From Tieghemiomyces parasiticus (taxonomy: Eukaryota; Kickxellomycota; Dimargaritomycetes; Dimargaritales; Dimargaritaceae), in the NCBI GenBank assembly GCA_027575765.1, contig JANBPT010000098.1, positions 1 to 64,000 of the forward strand: a stretch of 64,000 nucleotides of DNA. The letters are read 5' to 3'. Positions 1 through 10,595 of this stretch are shown here, piece after piece. A model generated the notes under the pieces. It saw only the letters and a list, made by a program, of their open reading frames with translations, had not been told where the DNA came from and did not search any database. Numbering within the stretch: position 1 is the first letter of the stretch; each line of letters begins with the position of its first letter. The position numbers and the translations under genes are program-made.

Positions 1-1652
1 ACGTTGGAAAGTACGGTGAGGTTGGACGCGGTGATGTTGGTCTGCAGTACCAGGGCGACCACGCCGGCGACGTAGGGGGCGGCCATGGACGTGCCCGATA
101 CTAGGCCGTAGGAACCTCGGCTCTTCGGGAGGGTTGAATAAATGTTCGTCCCGGGCGCCATAACGTCAGGCTTGTGTACGGCCTCGATATTGGGGCCCCA
201 AGAGGAGTAGGCGGAGGGCGTGTAGGGAACGTCGCTGTCAACAATGTCGATAGCCTGGGTCATCGTTGCGGTAGCGGATTGGCTCCCGACGAGCATAGTG
301 ACAAATTTCTGGCCGTCGCGCTGCCATATGCCCACCGTCGGTAACGTGAGCGCCGCGTAGTACTCAGGGGTCTGCATTTCACTACCGTCGCTATTGTACA
401 TGACGGCGGCGAGGCCACCAGCCTTGATGACGTTGGTAGCTTTGGTATCGAAATCACAGAAACCCCGCTGGATGAGCACGATAGCACCCTTGACATTGGC
501 TGTGATGGGCTGGCAGGCGTAGTCGTTCCCGGCGGCGTCGAGTCCGCGGCGGAAGGGGGCGTTGGTAATGTCCAGCGGGATTGAGGTGGGCTGCTGGTCT
601 GTGCGGCGAACGCGGTAGGTCCGGCCGCTGACGGTAACGTCCAGGGCCCAGGAGTACATGCGAGGTACCTCCATAGAACCCACGGCGATAGTGTTTGGCG
701 AGACGGCCGGCGCGCCAAGGGCCCAAAGGCCCTCTGCCCCGTTGTTACCAGCGGAGCCAACAACGTAGATACCCTTGGCAATCGCCTTGTCAATGACGGA
801 GGACTCCGCCCACTGGTTCCATCCACCGACATTAGCTATAGACAGGTTGATAATATGCATTCCGTCGTTATAAGCCGTTTCCACGGCTTCAATGATCACA
901 CTCGACTCGACTAAACCAGAGCAGCCAAGAATTCGGTAGATTCCAAGGGTGGCATCGGGCGCCACGCCCTGGAATACACCGTCGTTGCCGGCCAGGATTC
1001 CGGCCACGTGCGTTCCGTGTCCGTTGCAGGAATCCATGGGGTCGCGGTCAGGCACCGGGATGTTATTCCCGTTGTAGGCGTCGCCCACGAAATCGTAGCC
1101 GTAACGGACGCGGCAGTTGGTGGTGTTGAAGCAATTGCCGAAGGCCGGATGAGTGTAATCAAGACCCGTGTCTAGGATGCCCACCTTAACACCGGCCCCG
1201 GTCCAACTGGTTGAATTGCGCACCTTATTGATACCGGTGTACTCATGGGCCAGGAAAGGACGCGGAGGGAGAGCCTTCGTACCGAGAGGAATCGGGGAGT
1301 CGTTGACAGAAGAGGTGCGCGAGGACCACAGGCTCAGAGCGGTCCCGATGTTGTACACCGCGTCATAGTATTTATCCTGTACGCCTAAATAGGCACCGTT
1401 GAGTAGCCGGGTGTAGTTCTTACGAATGGTAAAGGGGATATTCTGGGTGGCCATAGTGGAGTAAAAATCCCGCGAGGCGCTCGAACCCGCCGAGGTTCCC
1501 GGGGCGCCCGTGAACTCAATCACGTAATTGTCAGGGATGGTGAACAGGGACGTGCCATTGGAGACGGGAATTGGCGTCTGGCCCAGGGCGCCGTGAGGCG
1601 CCTGGGCTAAGACGACGACAAGCCCTAACAGGGTAAGGCCAGTGGCGCGCAT
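1..1652 (-). CDS. Secreted subtilisin-like serine protease (S8) with PA domain, 3' end cut by window
   Basis: The frame is open from the ATG at 1652 to the window edge (about 550 residues) with no intron needed. The N-terminus is a signal peptide (hydrophobic LTLLGLVVVLA), followed by an I9-like propeptide (about 35-110). The catalytic triad is visible: Asp161 in ILDTGLDYTHP, His212 in NGHGTHVAG and Ser522 in GTSMAAPYVAG. The oxyanion Asn lies in SAGNNG. Between His and Ser sits a protease-associated (PA) domain (GAIVLIQRGFCDF, then KAGGLAAVMYNSDG). This is the Vpr/minor extracellular protease architecture, which is common among extracellular fungal subtilases. It should act outside the cell in protein degradation. 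The C-terminal part lies beyond base 1, so total length and any Fn3-like domains are unknown. A TATA-like element lies 143 bp upstream. Confidence 0.95.
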   Translation of the reverse strand, partial: MRATGLTLLGLVVVLAQAPHGALGQTPIPVSNGTSLFTIPDNYVIEFTGAPGTSAGSSASRDFYSTMATQNIPFTIRKNYTRLLNGAYLGVQDKYYDAVYNIGTALSLWSSRTSSVNDSPIPLGTKALPPRPFLAHEYTGINKVRNSTSWTGAGVKVGILDTGLDYTHPAFGNCFNTTNCRVRYGYDFVGDAYNGNNIPVPDRDPMDSCNGHGTHVAGILAGNDGVFQGVAPDATLGIYRILGCSGLVESSVIIEAVETAYNDGMHIINLSIANVGGWNQWAESSVIDKAIAKGIYVVGSAGNNGAEGLWALGAPAVSPNTIAVGSMEVPRMYSWALDVTVSGRTYRVRRTDQQPTSIPLDITNAPFRRGLDAAGNDYACQPITANVKGAIVLIQRGFCDFDTKATNVIKAGGLAAVMYNSDGSEMQTPEYYAALTLPTVGIWQRDGQKFVTMLVGSQSATATMTQAIDIVDSDVPYTPSAYSSWGPNIEAVHKPDVMAPGTNIYSTLPKSRGSYGLVSGTSMAAPYVAGVVALVLQTNITASNLTVLSN

Positions 1653-3919
1653 GGCGGTGGCAATGTATGGGGCAATTAGAGGTATTGATTATATTAGAGT
1701 GGTAGCAGCGAGTATCAGGGAATAACGATGGACCGGAGGGTGGGGAAGTGGATACTTAAGTTGGCCGGGTCGACATGGATTACGGTGTGGTCGGCTTTAT
1801 ATGGATGACCATTACCCGAGGTACCACCACAAGGGAAAAAAATAATCTAGAGACGATGAAGATAAGTGGGGGAATTATGATTGCAGTACATCCAGTAAGG
1901 TCGAGAGATGCTGGATCGGCCAAGATGCGCCTCAGATCACCGCTGCAACACTCGTTTGCCACCCACGGTATATGACAGAAACTCGTGATATCGTAAAGCA
2001 CCCGACCCGCTCTCAATTGCTAATGCTGCTGCTCGTAAATATATCCGCCTCTGCTAACCCCGCTCTCAAAGGCGCCCCCGTCAAAACCTCAGGATAAACG
2101 CGGACCAAACAACCTCCTAATATGGTCGCTCATGTACATTGTACACCACGGACGATCGCATCCCATGTAGGGGACTCACTGTAGGTAGTGGACAGTCTAT
2201 CTAGAGAGGGTCTGTCGAAATGATTAACCCCTGCAGTTAGGGCTTGCCAAGCTAGTCATCCATTCTTCACAATTTGCACCACGTTTCACCTGCAGACGCA
2301 GCCGTTGTCCCGTGCTTCTCTGAAGCGAGCTACAGGCGGTAGACCGAGATAGTAAATGAAGGTTTTTTTTGATGCGGGTGGGGGGGGATTGGTATATGCT
2401 TACACGGAGATCTCGCCGGCCGAATGTTTAAACGACCGACTCCTGCCATGATCGGCCGGCCCTTTTCTTACCACCTCGTTAGCCACAGCACCATTCCCAT
2501 GCTACTACCTTTAACGCTTTGCTATCCTCTCGCCACACACAGTAGAACCGAGTATAGAACTGCTGCCCTTCAGTCTGGCTACCGTTAGCCTCCTAAGGTA
2601 ACAAGCTGTCCGTCTTCAACTTGCTACGGTATGTACCATTCCACCTTGCTTTGGAGTTCGCCGTAGGTGATCGGGTATGGGTTAATAAGCCCATGCATAA
2701 TGACGATACAACTTCTAATGTGAGAATTCCGGCGTAAACTGCTGGACTGAACGAGGGGGCGACAGTGGCTATGCTATTCTCCTTTTTTTTCGGTCTTCAA
2801 TGGCTAGCGGGACTATAAAAGATTCCTGTGCACGTTGGCCTTGGCGTTTACTGAAGTGCCTGGTGGCGTGAGGTCAACTTGGTCGCAGTCCATAGTACCC
2901 CCCCACACACCCGGTTCGAGTGTCATGCTTTAAATAAACGTGCTGTTGGAGTCGTGCGATAGTAACCTTGGTGACATAAGGCACTCAAGGCAGGGGGATC
3001 GTGACTCCGAAACGCGCGTCAATCCGTGTCGGCCCTATGGGTCCCAACCCTCTAGCCCGGCAGCAATACTGGATGTGATCAGGTCAAACAATAAGCCGGA
3101 GAGTGTGTTAAATAGTCATAGGGAAAAGGGAGCGGTCCCTACTCTTGGCTTCTTTAGGAAGCGTGGTAATCCCTTAAAATCCACTGTCAAGGAAAAGAGC
3201 GAGCATAATTAGACCAGCCATGAGCTTAGTCAGACAACTTCGTACCACGAACAATGGACGAGCCTTCTCACAAGCCGCTGCTCCAACATGGGTACTATGG
3301 AGCTAGAGAAATATGCTTCAAGCCCTGTTTGTGAAGGAAAATGTACACCCTGATGTTAACAGAAAAGGGTGAGCCCGGCACACTAGGACTCATAGCAACC
3401 CACGACTACGATTGGGCGGCGCATGCAGGCGGTGGATCAGCCACAGGGAGTGTTTAACTATCAAGACCGATGGAACCTCACCGTTTTGGGTCAATGGCTC
3501 CATAAGTGAAGCGCCACCGGGAAGCCTGGGCAAACCACTCTACCTGCACAAGGCTCGGTTTAGGGTTTATCCGCCTTACTAAACCGCAGTTGCTGGCGAT
3601 GGATCAGTCAGGTATAGCCATGAGCCCGCCTCAACGTAAACGCCAGGCAATCAAGTGGAGAAGGGCATGGGGATGCATAACGACAGCGCCAATGCAGCCC
3701 AGGCTATCGTAACCGGCTCAACGAGGTGCTTTGACACGTCGTAGGCCGAAGATACTAAGACCGTCACTCAGACTGCGTAGGGCATTGATTTTAATGAGAG
3801 ATGTGGGCCATACACCACTCAAATGTACATCAGAGTGTGGTTGGTGATGAAAAAAAACAACATAATCCAATTGGGCACCAACCGACGCGAGGGGCCCGCA
3901 CTTAAGGCATCAGACAGCC
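1653..3919. other. Intergenic, no gene recognised
   Basis: This stretch holds the protease promoter side and then about 2 kb with no recognisable protein, tRNA or repeat family. Open frames of up to 90 codons (2940-3212) lack homology I can recognise and lack splice context. A T8 run at about 2362 and a G8 run near 2381 are the only low-complexity features. Confidence 0.6.
1795..1801 (-). promoter_or_regulatory. Candidate TATA box of the S8 protease
   Basis: TATAAAG on the minus strand lies 143 bp upstream of the protease ATG. Its position suits a core promoter with a short 5' leader. It is one short match in otherwise uncharacterised DNA. Confidence 0.35.
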
Positions 3920-6900
3920 CTAGAAGGCAAACATTGACCGCAAATCCTCAATCTTCTTTCCCACCTCACCGGCTGTCCGGTCTAGCTCCTCGGCGATCTG
4001 GTCACGTTTGGCAGGGGGAAGGAGGGCGAATTGCTCACAGAGATCACCGTCCACCACAGATCGGACGGGGGCGTAATAACCACGGTAGGCCAGGTGATCC
4101 CGACCGACTAACGGGGGCAGTTCAGCACGCAGGTGCATTTCCAGGGTCTGGAAGAACTCGGCGTCATCCTTGGATGCGAACGGGATGGCTGCCCCTACGG
4201 TACCGCCCAGTGTTGTGTAGAACAGGAGTTCGCGGCCGCCCGCTACCAGCGTGGCCCGCCGCAGAGACGTGACCGTGTCGCCCAGGTAAAAGTGGGCCTC
4301 GGTAGTCAGCTTGTGTGGGGCACCCTGCAGGTATCCCTTCTCGTGGTAGAGCAAATTGCCCGACGCGTCGGCATCGATCCGGCGGGACACGTCGTCGGCG
4401 AGGCGGACCACGAAGAGGTTACCAAACTTGTCCCCGCCGGCCACCGTATCGTAATCGAGTAGTTCGGCAGCCGTCATCCACCGCGGAAGGAGATCGTCGG
4501 CAAAGACGGCCAAGCGGTTCTCCTGCGGTCGGTACATAGCGAAGTGCACCGAGGCCTGGACGTCGCTTACGTAGATACGCTGGCCCCGGACCTTCAAGTC
4601 CACCACCATCCGCGGGATAGCCTGCGACTGGCACTTACGCAGGAGCTTACGCTTGCCTAGGTCGTAGATCCGGAGGGTGGCTCCCAAGCCCACCAGGGCG
4701 CGGCCCTGGAAGTCTGCAATTGCCCGCGCGATTCCGTCCACGGGCGTGGTGTGCACCAGGCTGAGCTGGGTTCCATCGGTCGAGAATCGGTAGGTGCGCA
4801 GGTGGGCGGCCTTGAACTCACCGGTCTGGAGGGCCGCCCCGCGGGCGGTGCCCACTACTAGAAGGGGCGGTGCGTCGGGTCCCTCCGAGGCAAAGTGGAC
4901 CAGCCCCATCCCGAACACAGCGTTGCCGCCCGTCAACGACTCCTGCCAGGAGGTCTCTCCGGTCAGCGGGTTGAGCACACGGAGGCAGGAGGACCACGCT
5001 GGACCCTCTGCATCGTCTGTCTCGGCCATTGCCGGCTGGGCATCCGTCTCGTAGATGACGAAGTGGTTGGACGGCGGGTAGAGCAGAGCTCGACGCGGGG
5101 TGTGCTGGAGGGGTACCGCGGCCTGGTTGAGCGGTACGCCTAGTCGCTCGACGGTCAGAATCCGGAGGGTGTTCTCGGCCACGGCCACAAGACCCTCCAG
5201 GCAGGCTTCGGACCGGAAGGCACAGGCGTAGTTGAGGGCGTCATAGGCGATGGGGGCCAAGCGGGTGCGGCCCTGGTAAACGTAGCTAAGCCAGGGCCGA
5301 CTTGACAGGGCGAGAACGGCCGGTACGCCGTTGGCAACTACGGAAAAAAGTTGGACGGGTTTGGAGCCCAGGAATCGAGTGCGGGTCTCCGACAGCTGAC
5401 CGCCCTGGTGATCTACAACGGTGCGCAGCATGACACCTGAGCGCAGGCCGATGTAGAGGTAGAGCGTCGTGAGGTGTGGGTCGGTCTCGCGGTCGGCCAT
5501 ATCGAGCATGCACAGAGATGACGGCACGTCAGTGAGGGCCTGCATGGCTAGGGGTTCCAGCCGACGCGCCGGGTCCAGTCCAAGGACCCGTACCGTGCTG
5601 TCGACCAGGGCTGCCGCCACGAACCTGGCGCGCAGTTGGCCCTCCGGGACGGCAGGGAGAGACAGTGCGGTCACCTCGTCGCCCAGGTCGGCCGTCTCCT
5701 CGTGCTCCTCCAGCTGGCCTGTTGCGGCGTCCAGTTCGAAGTAGATCAATTCCCCGGAGGTGAGTGCCAGAACTAGCTGGCGGTGGTTAGCCGCAGCGTG
5801 CACCACTTCCTGGTGGTTCGGAGGCCGCCACTCGCTGGCGCGGCGATCAGCGCGAATCAGCCGGTACCCTTGCGGGTGTACCTGCAGGAGTAAGTCGGCC
5901 CCCATTTGCTGCACAGCCAAGGTGGGCTTGGTGGTCAGGAACCCGGAGTCGGTCACTTCCTCGACCGTCTCGCCGATGGCCAGTACGAGGGTGGCGTCCA
6001 CAAAGGACACGACGATGTACGAGTCGTACGGGTCGGCGGCAGTCAGCTGGGTGGACCAGATGGCACGCGGATGTCCTGGAAGTTCCGACACAGCCACCTC
6101 GGCGGCCTCCAGCCCGTGGCGTAGGACCTTAAATGTGGAGGTGGGACCTCGGCCGCACAACGCGTAGATTTGAGGGGTGTCTTCCTGGGCGAGGTTATGA
6201 AGGTTGGCGTCCAGCAGTGGGGCCAGGCTCTCCAGCTCGTCGACCGGAGCCAGGTTGACCAGATCGCGCGGGGTGAAGGCGAGGCGCGGATCGTTGAGGT
6301 CCTCCTCATCGACGTTGAAGTCGGCACTGGACAGTTCCGGCAAGTCGTCGTCGTCGCCAAGCTGTTCAAACTGGTAGAGGGTATGATTGCCAAACTCAGC
6401 GGCCGCGAATAGGAACCCGGCCCGGAACACGCACAGGCTGGCAGCCACGGGGATGGTGTCAAAATACTTGATCCGCAAGGCCTGGGCCCGCTCGCCTTCA
6501 TAGTCCACCGACACTTTGAACAAATCGCCTTGGTCGGTCTGGAGAAGCACGAATATAGTCTTTTTCATCTTGTGCACGACCCCGGTCACGATGAGGGGGG
6601 CGCGGTCCGTAGCAGACCGGCGCGGGATGGGCACACGCAGTTCCGGAACGCCCTGGTGGCGATAGGTCACATAGCCTTCGGAACAGACCAGCACGCCGGA
6701 GGGTCCCTCGGTAGTGGTCTCCGTGAGCGCGCCGCCGGGCAGCGGGACCAGGAGATTGGCGCTGGGGTCGACGGGTTCGGACCACTTTCGCACGATATGG
6801 TTGAGGCCCAGGTCGAGTTCATAATACGTGAGCACCTTGTCAGTGTTCTCCAACGCCTCGCCCGTGGGATCTTCGTCGGCCTCGCCATAATCCACCTCCA

Positions 6901-7453
6901 GGCACGCAAAGACGGGGTTCTCGAAACCCACGTCCAAAGCCACGCAGGAAAAGACCAGGGTATGGGCCCGGTGGGCCTCTAACGGGGACGAAATGGTAAG
7001 GGCGGCGGTGGCGTCGCGGTTCAGAATGTAGGCCAGTTTCTGCTTTTCCACAGCGGCCGTCAGCAGCGCACGGCCACGCGGGTCGACGGCCAGGTACTCG
7101 CCAGGCACGGAACGGCGCACGCCGGACTTGCCGAAGGTCTCCATCTGCACACGCCGGAAGGCATTGGTCGGCGGCATGTATTCAAGAATTATCAACCGGC
7201 CGGAATCTGACGTGACAACGAGGTAGTCCTTGGATGCGCCGGTCAGCCGGAAGGGCGCGATGGACCGGACCACGCCGAAAACATCGTGCGATAGGAGGGT
7301 TACAAGCTTCCCGGTAGTCAGATCAGGCCGTACCAGATCGAGCCGGGTGCCGCGGGCCAGCACGAGCTCCTGGGCCTTCTCGCCTGAGAAATTACCTAGG
7401 ACGGCCTGGGTGACCTGCGTCGGCGGTTGGAGGGTCAGGTTATACAGGAGCAT
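3920..7453 (-). CDS. RSE1: Splicing factor 3b subunit 3 (SF3B3/Rse1/SAP130)
   Basis: A single uninterrupted exon of 1177 residues, close to the usual 1200 or so of the family. It begins MLLYNLTLQPPT and GNFSGEKAQELVLARG, the characteristic start of SF3b130, and runs through the beta-propeller (MMS1/CPSF-A) fold. The C-terminal CPSF_A region includes DLKVRGQRIYVSDVQ, followed by DKFGNLFVVRL. The family is a three-propeller scaffold of SF3b in the U2 snRNP that helps in branch-site recognition, in the nucleus. The ATG at 7453 is used because homology starts exactly there. A gene for a second SF3b subunit (SF3B6) lies 4.6 kb away on the same strand. DDB1 and CPSF160 are relatives, but the N-terminal and C-terminal signatures fit SF3B3 best. 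Confidence 0.97.
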   Translation of the reverse strand: MLLYNLTLQPPTQVTQAVLGNFSGEKAQELVLARGTRLDLVRPDLTTGKLVTLLSHDVFGVVRSIAPFRLTGASKDYLVVTSDSGRLIILEYMPPTNAFRRVQMETFGKSGVRRSVPGEYLAVDPRGRALLTAAVEKQKLAYILNRDATAALTISSPLEAHRAHTLVFSCVALDVGFENPVFACLEVDYGEADEDPTGEALENTDKVLTYYELDLGLNHIVRKWSEPVDPSANLLVPLPGGALTETTTEGPSGVLVCSEGYVTYRHQGVPELRVPIPRRSATDRAPLIVTGVVHKMKKTIFVLLQTDQGDLFKVSVDYEGERAQALRIKYFDTIPVAASLCVFRAGFLFAAAEFGNHTLYQFEQLGDDDDLPELSSADFNVDEEDLNDPRLAFTPRDLVNLAPVDELESLAPLLDANLHNLAQEDTPQIYALCGRGPTSTFKVLRHGLEAAEVAVSELPGHPRAIWSTQLTAADPYDSYIVVSFVDATLVLAIGETVEEVTDSGFLTTKPTLAVQQMGADLLLQVHPQGYRLIRADRRASEWRPPNHQEVVHAAANHRQLVLALTSGELIYFELDAATGQLEEHEETADLGDEVTALSLPAVPEGQLRARFVAAALVDSTVRVLGLDPARRLEPLAMQALTDVPSSLCMLDMADRETDPHLTTLYLYIGLRSGVMLRTVVDHQGGQLSETRTRFLGSKPVQLFSVVANGVPAVLALSSRPWLSYVYQGRTRLAPIAYDALNYACAFRSEACLEGLVAVAENTLRILTVERLGVPLNQAAVPLQHTPRRALLYPPSNHFVIYETDAQPAMAETDDAEGPAWSSCLRVLNPLTGETSWQESLTGGNAVFGMGLVHFASEGPDAPPLLVVGTARGAALQTGEFKAAHLRTYRFSTDGTQLSLVHTTPVDGIARAIADFQGRALVGLGATLRIYDLGKRKLLRKCQSQAIPRMVVDLKVRGQRIYVSDVQASVHFAMYRPQENRLAVFADDLLPRWMTAAELLDYDTVAGGDKFGNLFVVRLADDVSRRIDADASGNLLYHEKGYLQGAPHKLTTEAHFYLGDTVTSLRRATLVAGGRELLFYTTLGGTVGAAIPFASKDDAEFFQTLEMHLRAELPPLVGRDHLAYRGYYAPVRSVVDGDLCEQFALLPPAKRDQIAEELDRTAGEVGKKIEDLRSMFAF

Positions 7454-8192
7454 GGCAGCGTGCCAGCGGGGTGGGCGGAATGATTAGGTGCGTGGGGGGG
7501 ATGTATGTATGAGGGATACACAAGAGTGTACGTAGGCAAGGGTGGTGGAGTGATCTGCCCAAGCAAAGGAAGATTATGGGGCCAAACGGGCAATGCGAAA
7601 ATGTGGCCGGCGTTTGTCGTGAAAAACGGGAAGGGGGTTGGCGCCAGTGCTTAACAAGGCAACCGCGAAAGCGACGCGATGTGTCTCCCCTCACCTCTGC
7701 TTAGAGGGTAAACGTGTTGTGCAGCTACGGTCAGGGTAAATCTGTAGTGGCCAGTTATCATCAGTGGTTGCACTACCTATGGCAACGGGTCAGATTACCA
7801 GGTGTCTGTATTTCTAATCCCAAGTTAGTCCTGGATCTAGGACGCCCTGCCGCTTGCGTAGATGGAATGGGGCGAGCCTGGGCGTTGCTGCCGAGTGAGA
7901 AAGGAATCGTACCGATATTTTATAATGGAAATTTCTACAATTAACTAGAGGGGGTCATTAGACAAAAGCAGCACATACACAGCCAAGCAGGATGGCCGAA
8001 CTGGTGGCCAAAGCGGGTTAGCACTGAACGAGCAAATTATAGCGAGGGTTAAAAAAATATTAAAGGGTTATGAGGGAATACTATAGTACACGCAACGAAG
8101 AATGTCAGATCGGATCGGAAATTAAAATGCAACCCAAGTCGGAATCGAAGATGGGGGGGGCCGGGAAGAGGCGGGGGCTGGCGTGCCTACAC
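7454..8192. other. Intergenic, no gene recognised
   Basis: 739 bp between the demethylase stop and the SF3B3 start, both genes being on the minus strand. It should hold the SF3B3 promoter and the 3' end of the demethylase transcript. A G8 run lies near 8153. An open frame of 76 codons (7714-7944) has no recognisable homology. Confidence 0.6.
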
Positions 8193-10595
8193 CTAGGGAA
8201 CGTGCTTAGCGCAGAAGACCTGGCCATCCGTCAGGTTAATGATCGGTCGACTAACGATTGCCTCGCTTTCCGCCTCCACCCGCAGTCGGAGCAGACAGCC
8301 GACGTGGAAAGCGGTACAGCAGCGCCGCTCGGCGCACTGCACGCATGCCCCGGCCTTACCCTTACACAGCTGACATTTGAGATTCCAACGGGCCTTGGGC
8401 ACGGCCTCGTAGCCCGTGACTAGCGGTAAGGCCCCGAGCAAGGCGGACGCTAGGGTCGGGAGGGCGGCGGCGTATACGTCCGCCACGGTGACGGTCTCGT
8501 CCCCGGATTCAACGAGCGCCGACACTACTGCCGTCTCCGTCACTAGCCGGGCACAGGGGGGGTGGGCAAACTGGAGGTATTCAGCCCGTTCTGCGGAATT
8601 TAACGCCCGCAGGGTCGCCAAAAACTCGGTGCCGTACGTGCTGCGGCGGATACGTTTCAGTCGCCGTAGGGTCTCCAGCGGACTTACGAGGTAGAGCGGG
8701 CCGTTGCGGAGCGGGCACAGTATGCAGCGCAGCTCGGCGCCGTCGGGGAGGCCCAAGTGGCACCGAAAGCAGCGCCAAGCTTCCTCGGGCGGTGTCGCGA
8801 GAGTGGGTAGATAGCAGTCCTTGTGGACGCCAAGACCGCAGCCTACACAGGCGATGGAGGTAACGGCGTCAGTATCGTCAGCGGCTATCGGCTCGAAGCA
8901 GACCGCGCAGCAGCGATCCGCCGGCGGACACGGGTAGTCACCCACGGCGGCCCCGACGGACTGGTAGGCGCGGGCGAGGGCCTCGGGAAAGTCAATGGAT
9001 GCAGATTTGTAAGGGCTCTTGCAGACGGGTGCAGAGAGGTGTGGGGTGGCTGAGCGCTTCCGGGAGGCCTGGGCTGACGAGGCGTCGGACTGGTCATTCG
9101 AAGCCGAGGTCGAACTGTTCGATCCCACCCACTGCCGGTTAAATGTCCCGGCGCGCTGCTCCTGCCAGTAATCGGTCTCAGTCAAGGCAGCGGGAAAAAA
9201 TTCGTCGATAGCGATGCGCACACTGTCACCAATGCAGCGGCAGGGCACAGCGCGCCGGCCTAGGGGCACCCAGGAGGGCAGAGCGAAGTTGACCGACTCA
9301 GCACAATTGAAGCCCTGGTTGAACCCAGCGTGGTACCCGTTGGGGAAGGTAATGACAAACTCGCCATGGCTCTGGACGAGCCGGTGCACGGGCACGTCGT
9401 ATTGGCGCTTGAGGATGGACGGCGAGATCACGCTAGACTTATGCCGCAGGAACTCCGGGCAGTGGCGGGCATCTTCGCTGAACAGGCCCTGGGCCGCGCG
9501 TTCAAACTTGGCGCGGTGGGCGGGCGGAATACAGTACCAACTCTTGGGCTGACCAAAATGGAGGTAGTTGATGGAATAGAGGTCCATATCCTCCACGTGC
9601 CACGCAAAGGTAGCCTTCCACATGCCAAGGTACAGGTACGGCTGGTTGACGCCGGGCATAGAAATATCGATGCGGTTGAGCACGCTGCCCAGGTTGCGCG
9701 GGTTCCAGGTGGGGAATGTGGCCGGGGTGGGGAACAGGGTCCCAGGGATGTCAGCGCCGTACATGGGCGGTGCGAATGACAAGTTCCGCCAGTACTGGCG
9801 GTCCAGGGCGTCGAAGTGGTCGACGTACGAAGCGACGTGATCGGGCGGAAGCTCATCACCAGTACCGTCGGCTGCAGTCGCCGGGGTAGTGGTCGAGGCC
9901 GGTAGGGCATGGATCGCTGATCGGTCAGGGTCGCCCACGTGGGCCACCTGACGTGCCAGGTCGACATGGATGCCATTCGGCTGATCACCGGCGGCGGAGG
10001 GTGGGTCCGCGGGCCGTGGGGGTGAGGCACCGCCGCGCAGGCGGGCGTGGGCCTCTGTTGTGACCGGCACGGGCGGGGCCTGGCGGGGGTCGACACAGCG
10101 CCGGTAGAACTGGGCCAGGTTGACCCGGCGGTGATTCTCTACGTTGTACTGCTTGTAAATACCCTGACTGCCTTCAAAATGCTGGACGATGGGCCGCATG
10201 ATGGGGAACTCGTCGTTATCCAGAAAGATCTCCTGGTTGTTGGATGACGGGACGCGCTTCTCGCGGACCATGTGGTCGTGGAGCTCACTTTTCCACTCGG
10301 TGGGCGGGATCACCTTGCACAGGCCTGCGCGGAGGGCAAAGGGCTCGGCGGCGGCGATGAACCGTGAAAAATCGCGGAACTGCAGGAGGGTGGGCTGAAA
10401 GACGGGCACTGCCGAGCCCGGATAGTAGTAGGCCGGTTCCAAGTTAGCCAGGGCCGCGTCGATCGCGGCCGAGAGATCCGGGCCGGTGGCAGGGTCCTGG
10501 TAAAGCACCGAGGCGTCCGCTGCCGCTGGGGGCGGCGACGGGGCCGTCTGAGGCACCGGATCAGGCCGTACGGTGCGGGGCAGGTGCGTGATCAT
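8193..10595 (-). CDS. KDM4-type histone lysine demethylase (JmjN-JmjC-PHD-ePHD)
   Basis: An intronless 800-residue protein. JmjN lies at about 63-103 (VPVFQPTLLQFRDFSRFI) and JmjC at about 290-460. Fe(II) ligands His333 and Glu335 are in AWHVEDMDLYSINYLHFG, and His422 is in GYHAGFNQGFNCAESVNFA, the KDM4 signature. The C-terminus (about 562-798) is Cys/His-rich, with CCAVCFEP starting a PHD finger and CQLCKGKAGACVQC an extended PHD. KDM4 enzymes are 2-oxoglutarate/Fe(II) oxygenases that remove methyl groups from H3K9 and H3K36 in the nucleus. No Tudor domains follow, unlike animal KDM4A-C, and no C2H2 fingers, unlike yeast Rph1/Gis1. A Pro/Ala-rich insert of about 80 residues separates the JmjN region from JmjC. 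Substrate preference cannot be read from the sequence. Confidence 0.95.
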   Translation of the reverse strand: MITHLPRTVRPDPVPQTAPSPPPAAADASVLYQDPATGPDLSAAIDAALANLEPAYYYPGSAVPVFQPTLLQFRDFSRFIAAAEPFALRAGLCKVIPPTEWKSELHDHMVREKRVPSSNNQEIFLDNDEFPIMRPIVQHFEGSQGIYKQYNVENHRRVNLAQFYRRCVDPRQAPPVPVTTEAHARLRGGASPPRPADPPSAAGDQPNGIHVDLARQVAHVGDPDRSAIHALPASTTTPATAADGTGDELPPDHVASYVDHFDALDRQYWRNLSFAPPMYGADIPGTLFPTPATFPTWNPRNLGSVLNRIDISMPGVNQPYLYLGMWKATFAWHVEDMDLYSINYLHFGQPKSWYCIPPAHRAKFERAAQGLFSEDARHCPEFLRHKSSVISPSILKRQYDVPVHRLVQSHGEFVITFPNGYHAGFNQGFNCAESVNFALPSWVPLGRRAVPCRCIGDSVRIAIDEFFPAALTETDYWQEQRAGTFNRQWVGSNSSTSASNDQSDASSAQASRKRSATPHLSAPVCKSPYKSASIDFPEALARAYQSVGAAVGDYPCPPADRCCAVCFEPIAADDTDAVTSIACVGCGLGVHKDCYLPTLATPPEEAWRCFRCHLGLPDGAELRCILCPLRNGPLYLVSPLETLRRLKRIRRSTYGTEFLATLRALNSAERAEYLQFAHPPCARLVTETAVVSALVESGDETVTVADVYAAALPTLASALLGALPLVTGYEAVPKARWNLKCQLCKGKAGACVQCAERRCCTAFHVGCLLRLRVEAESEAIVSRPIINLTDGQVFCAKHVP

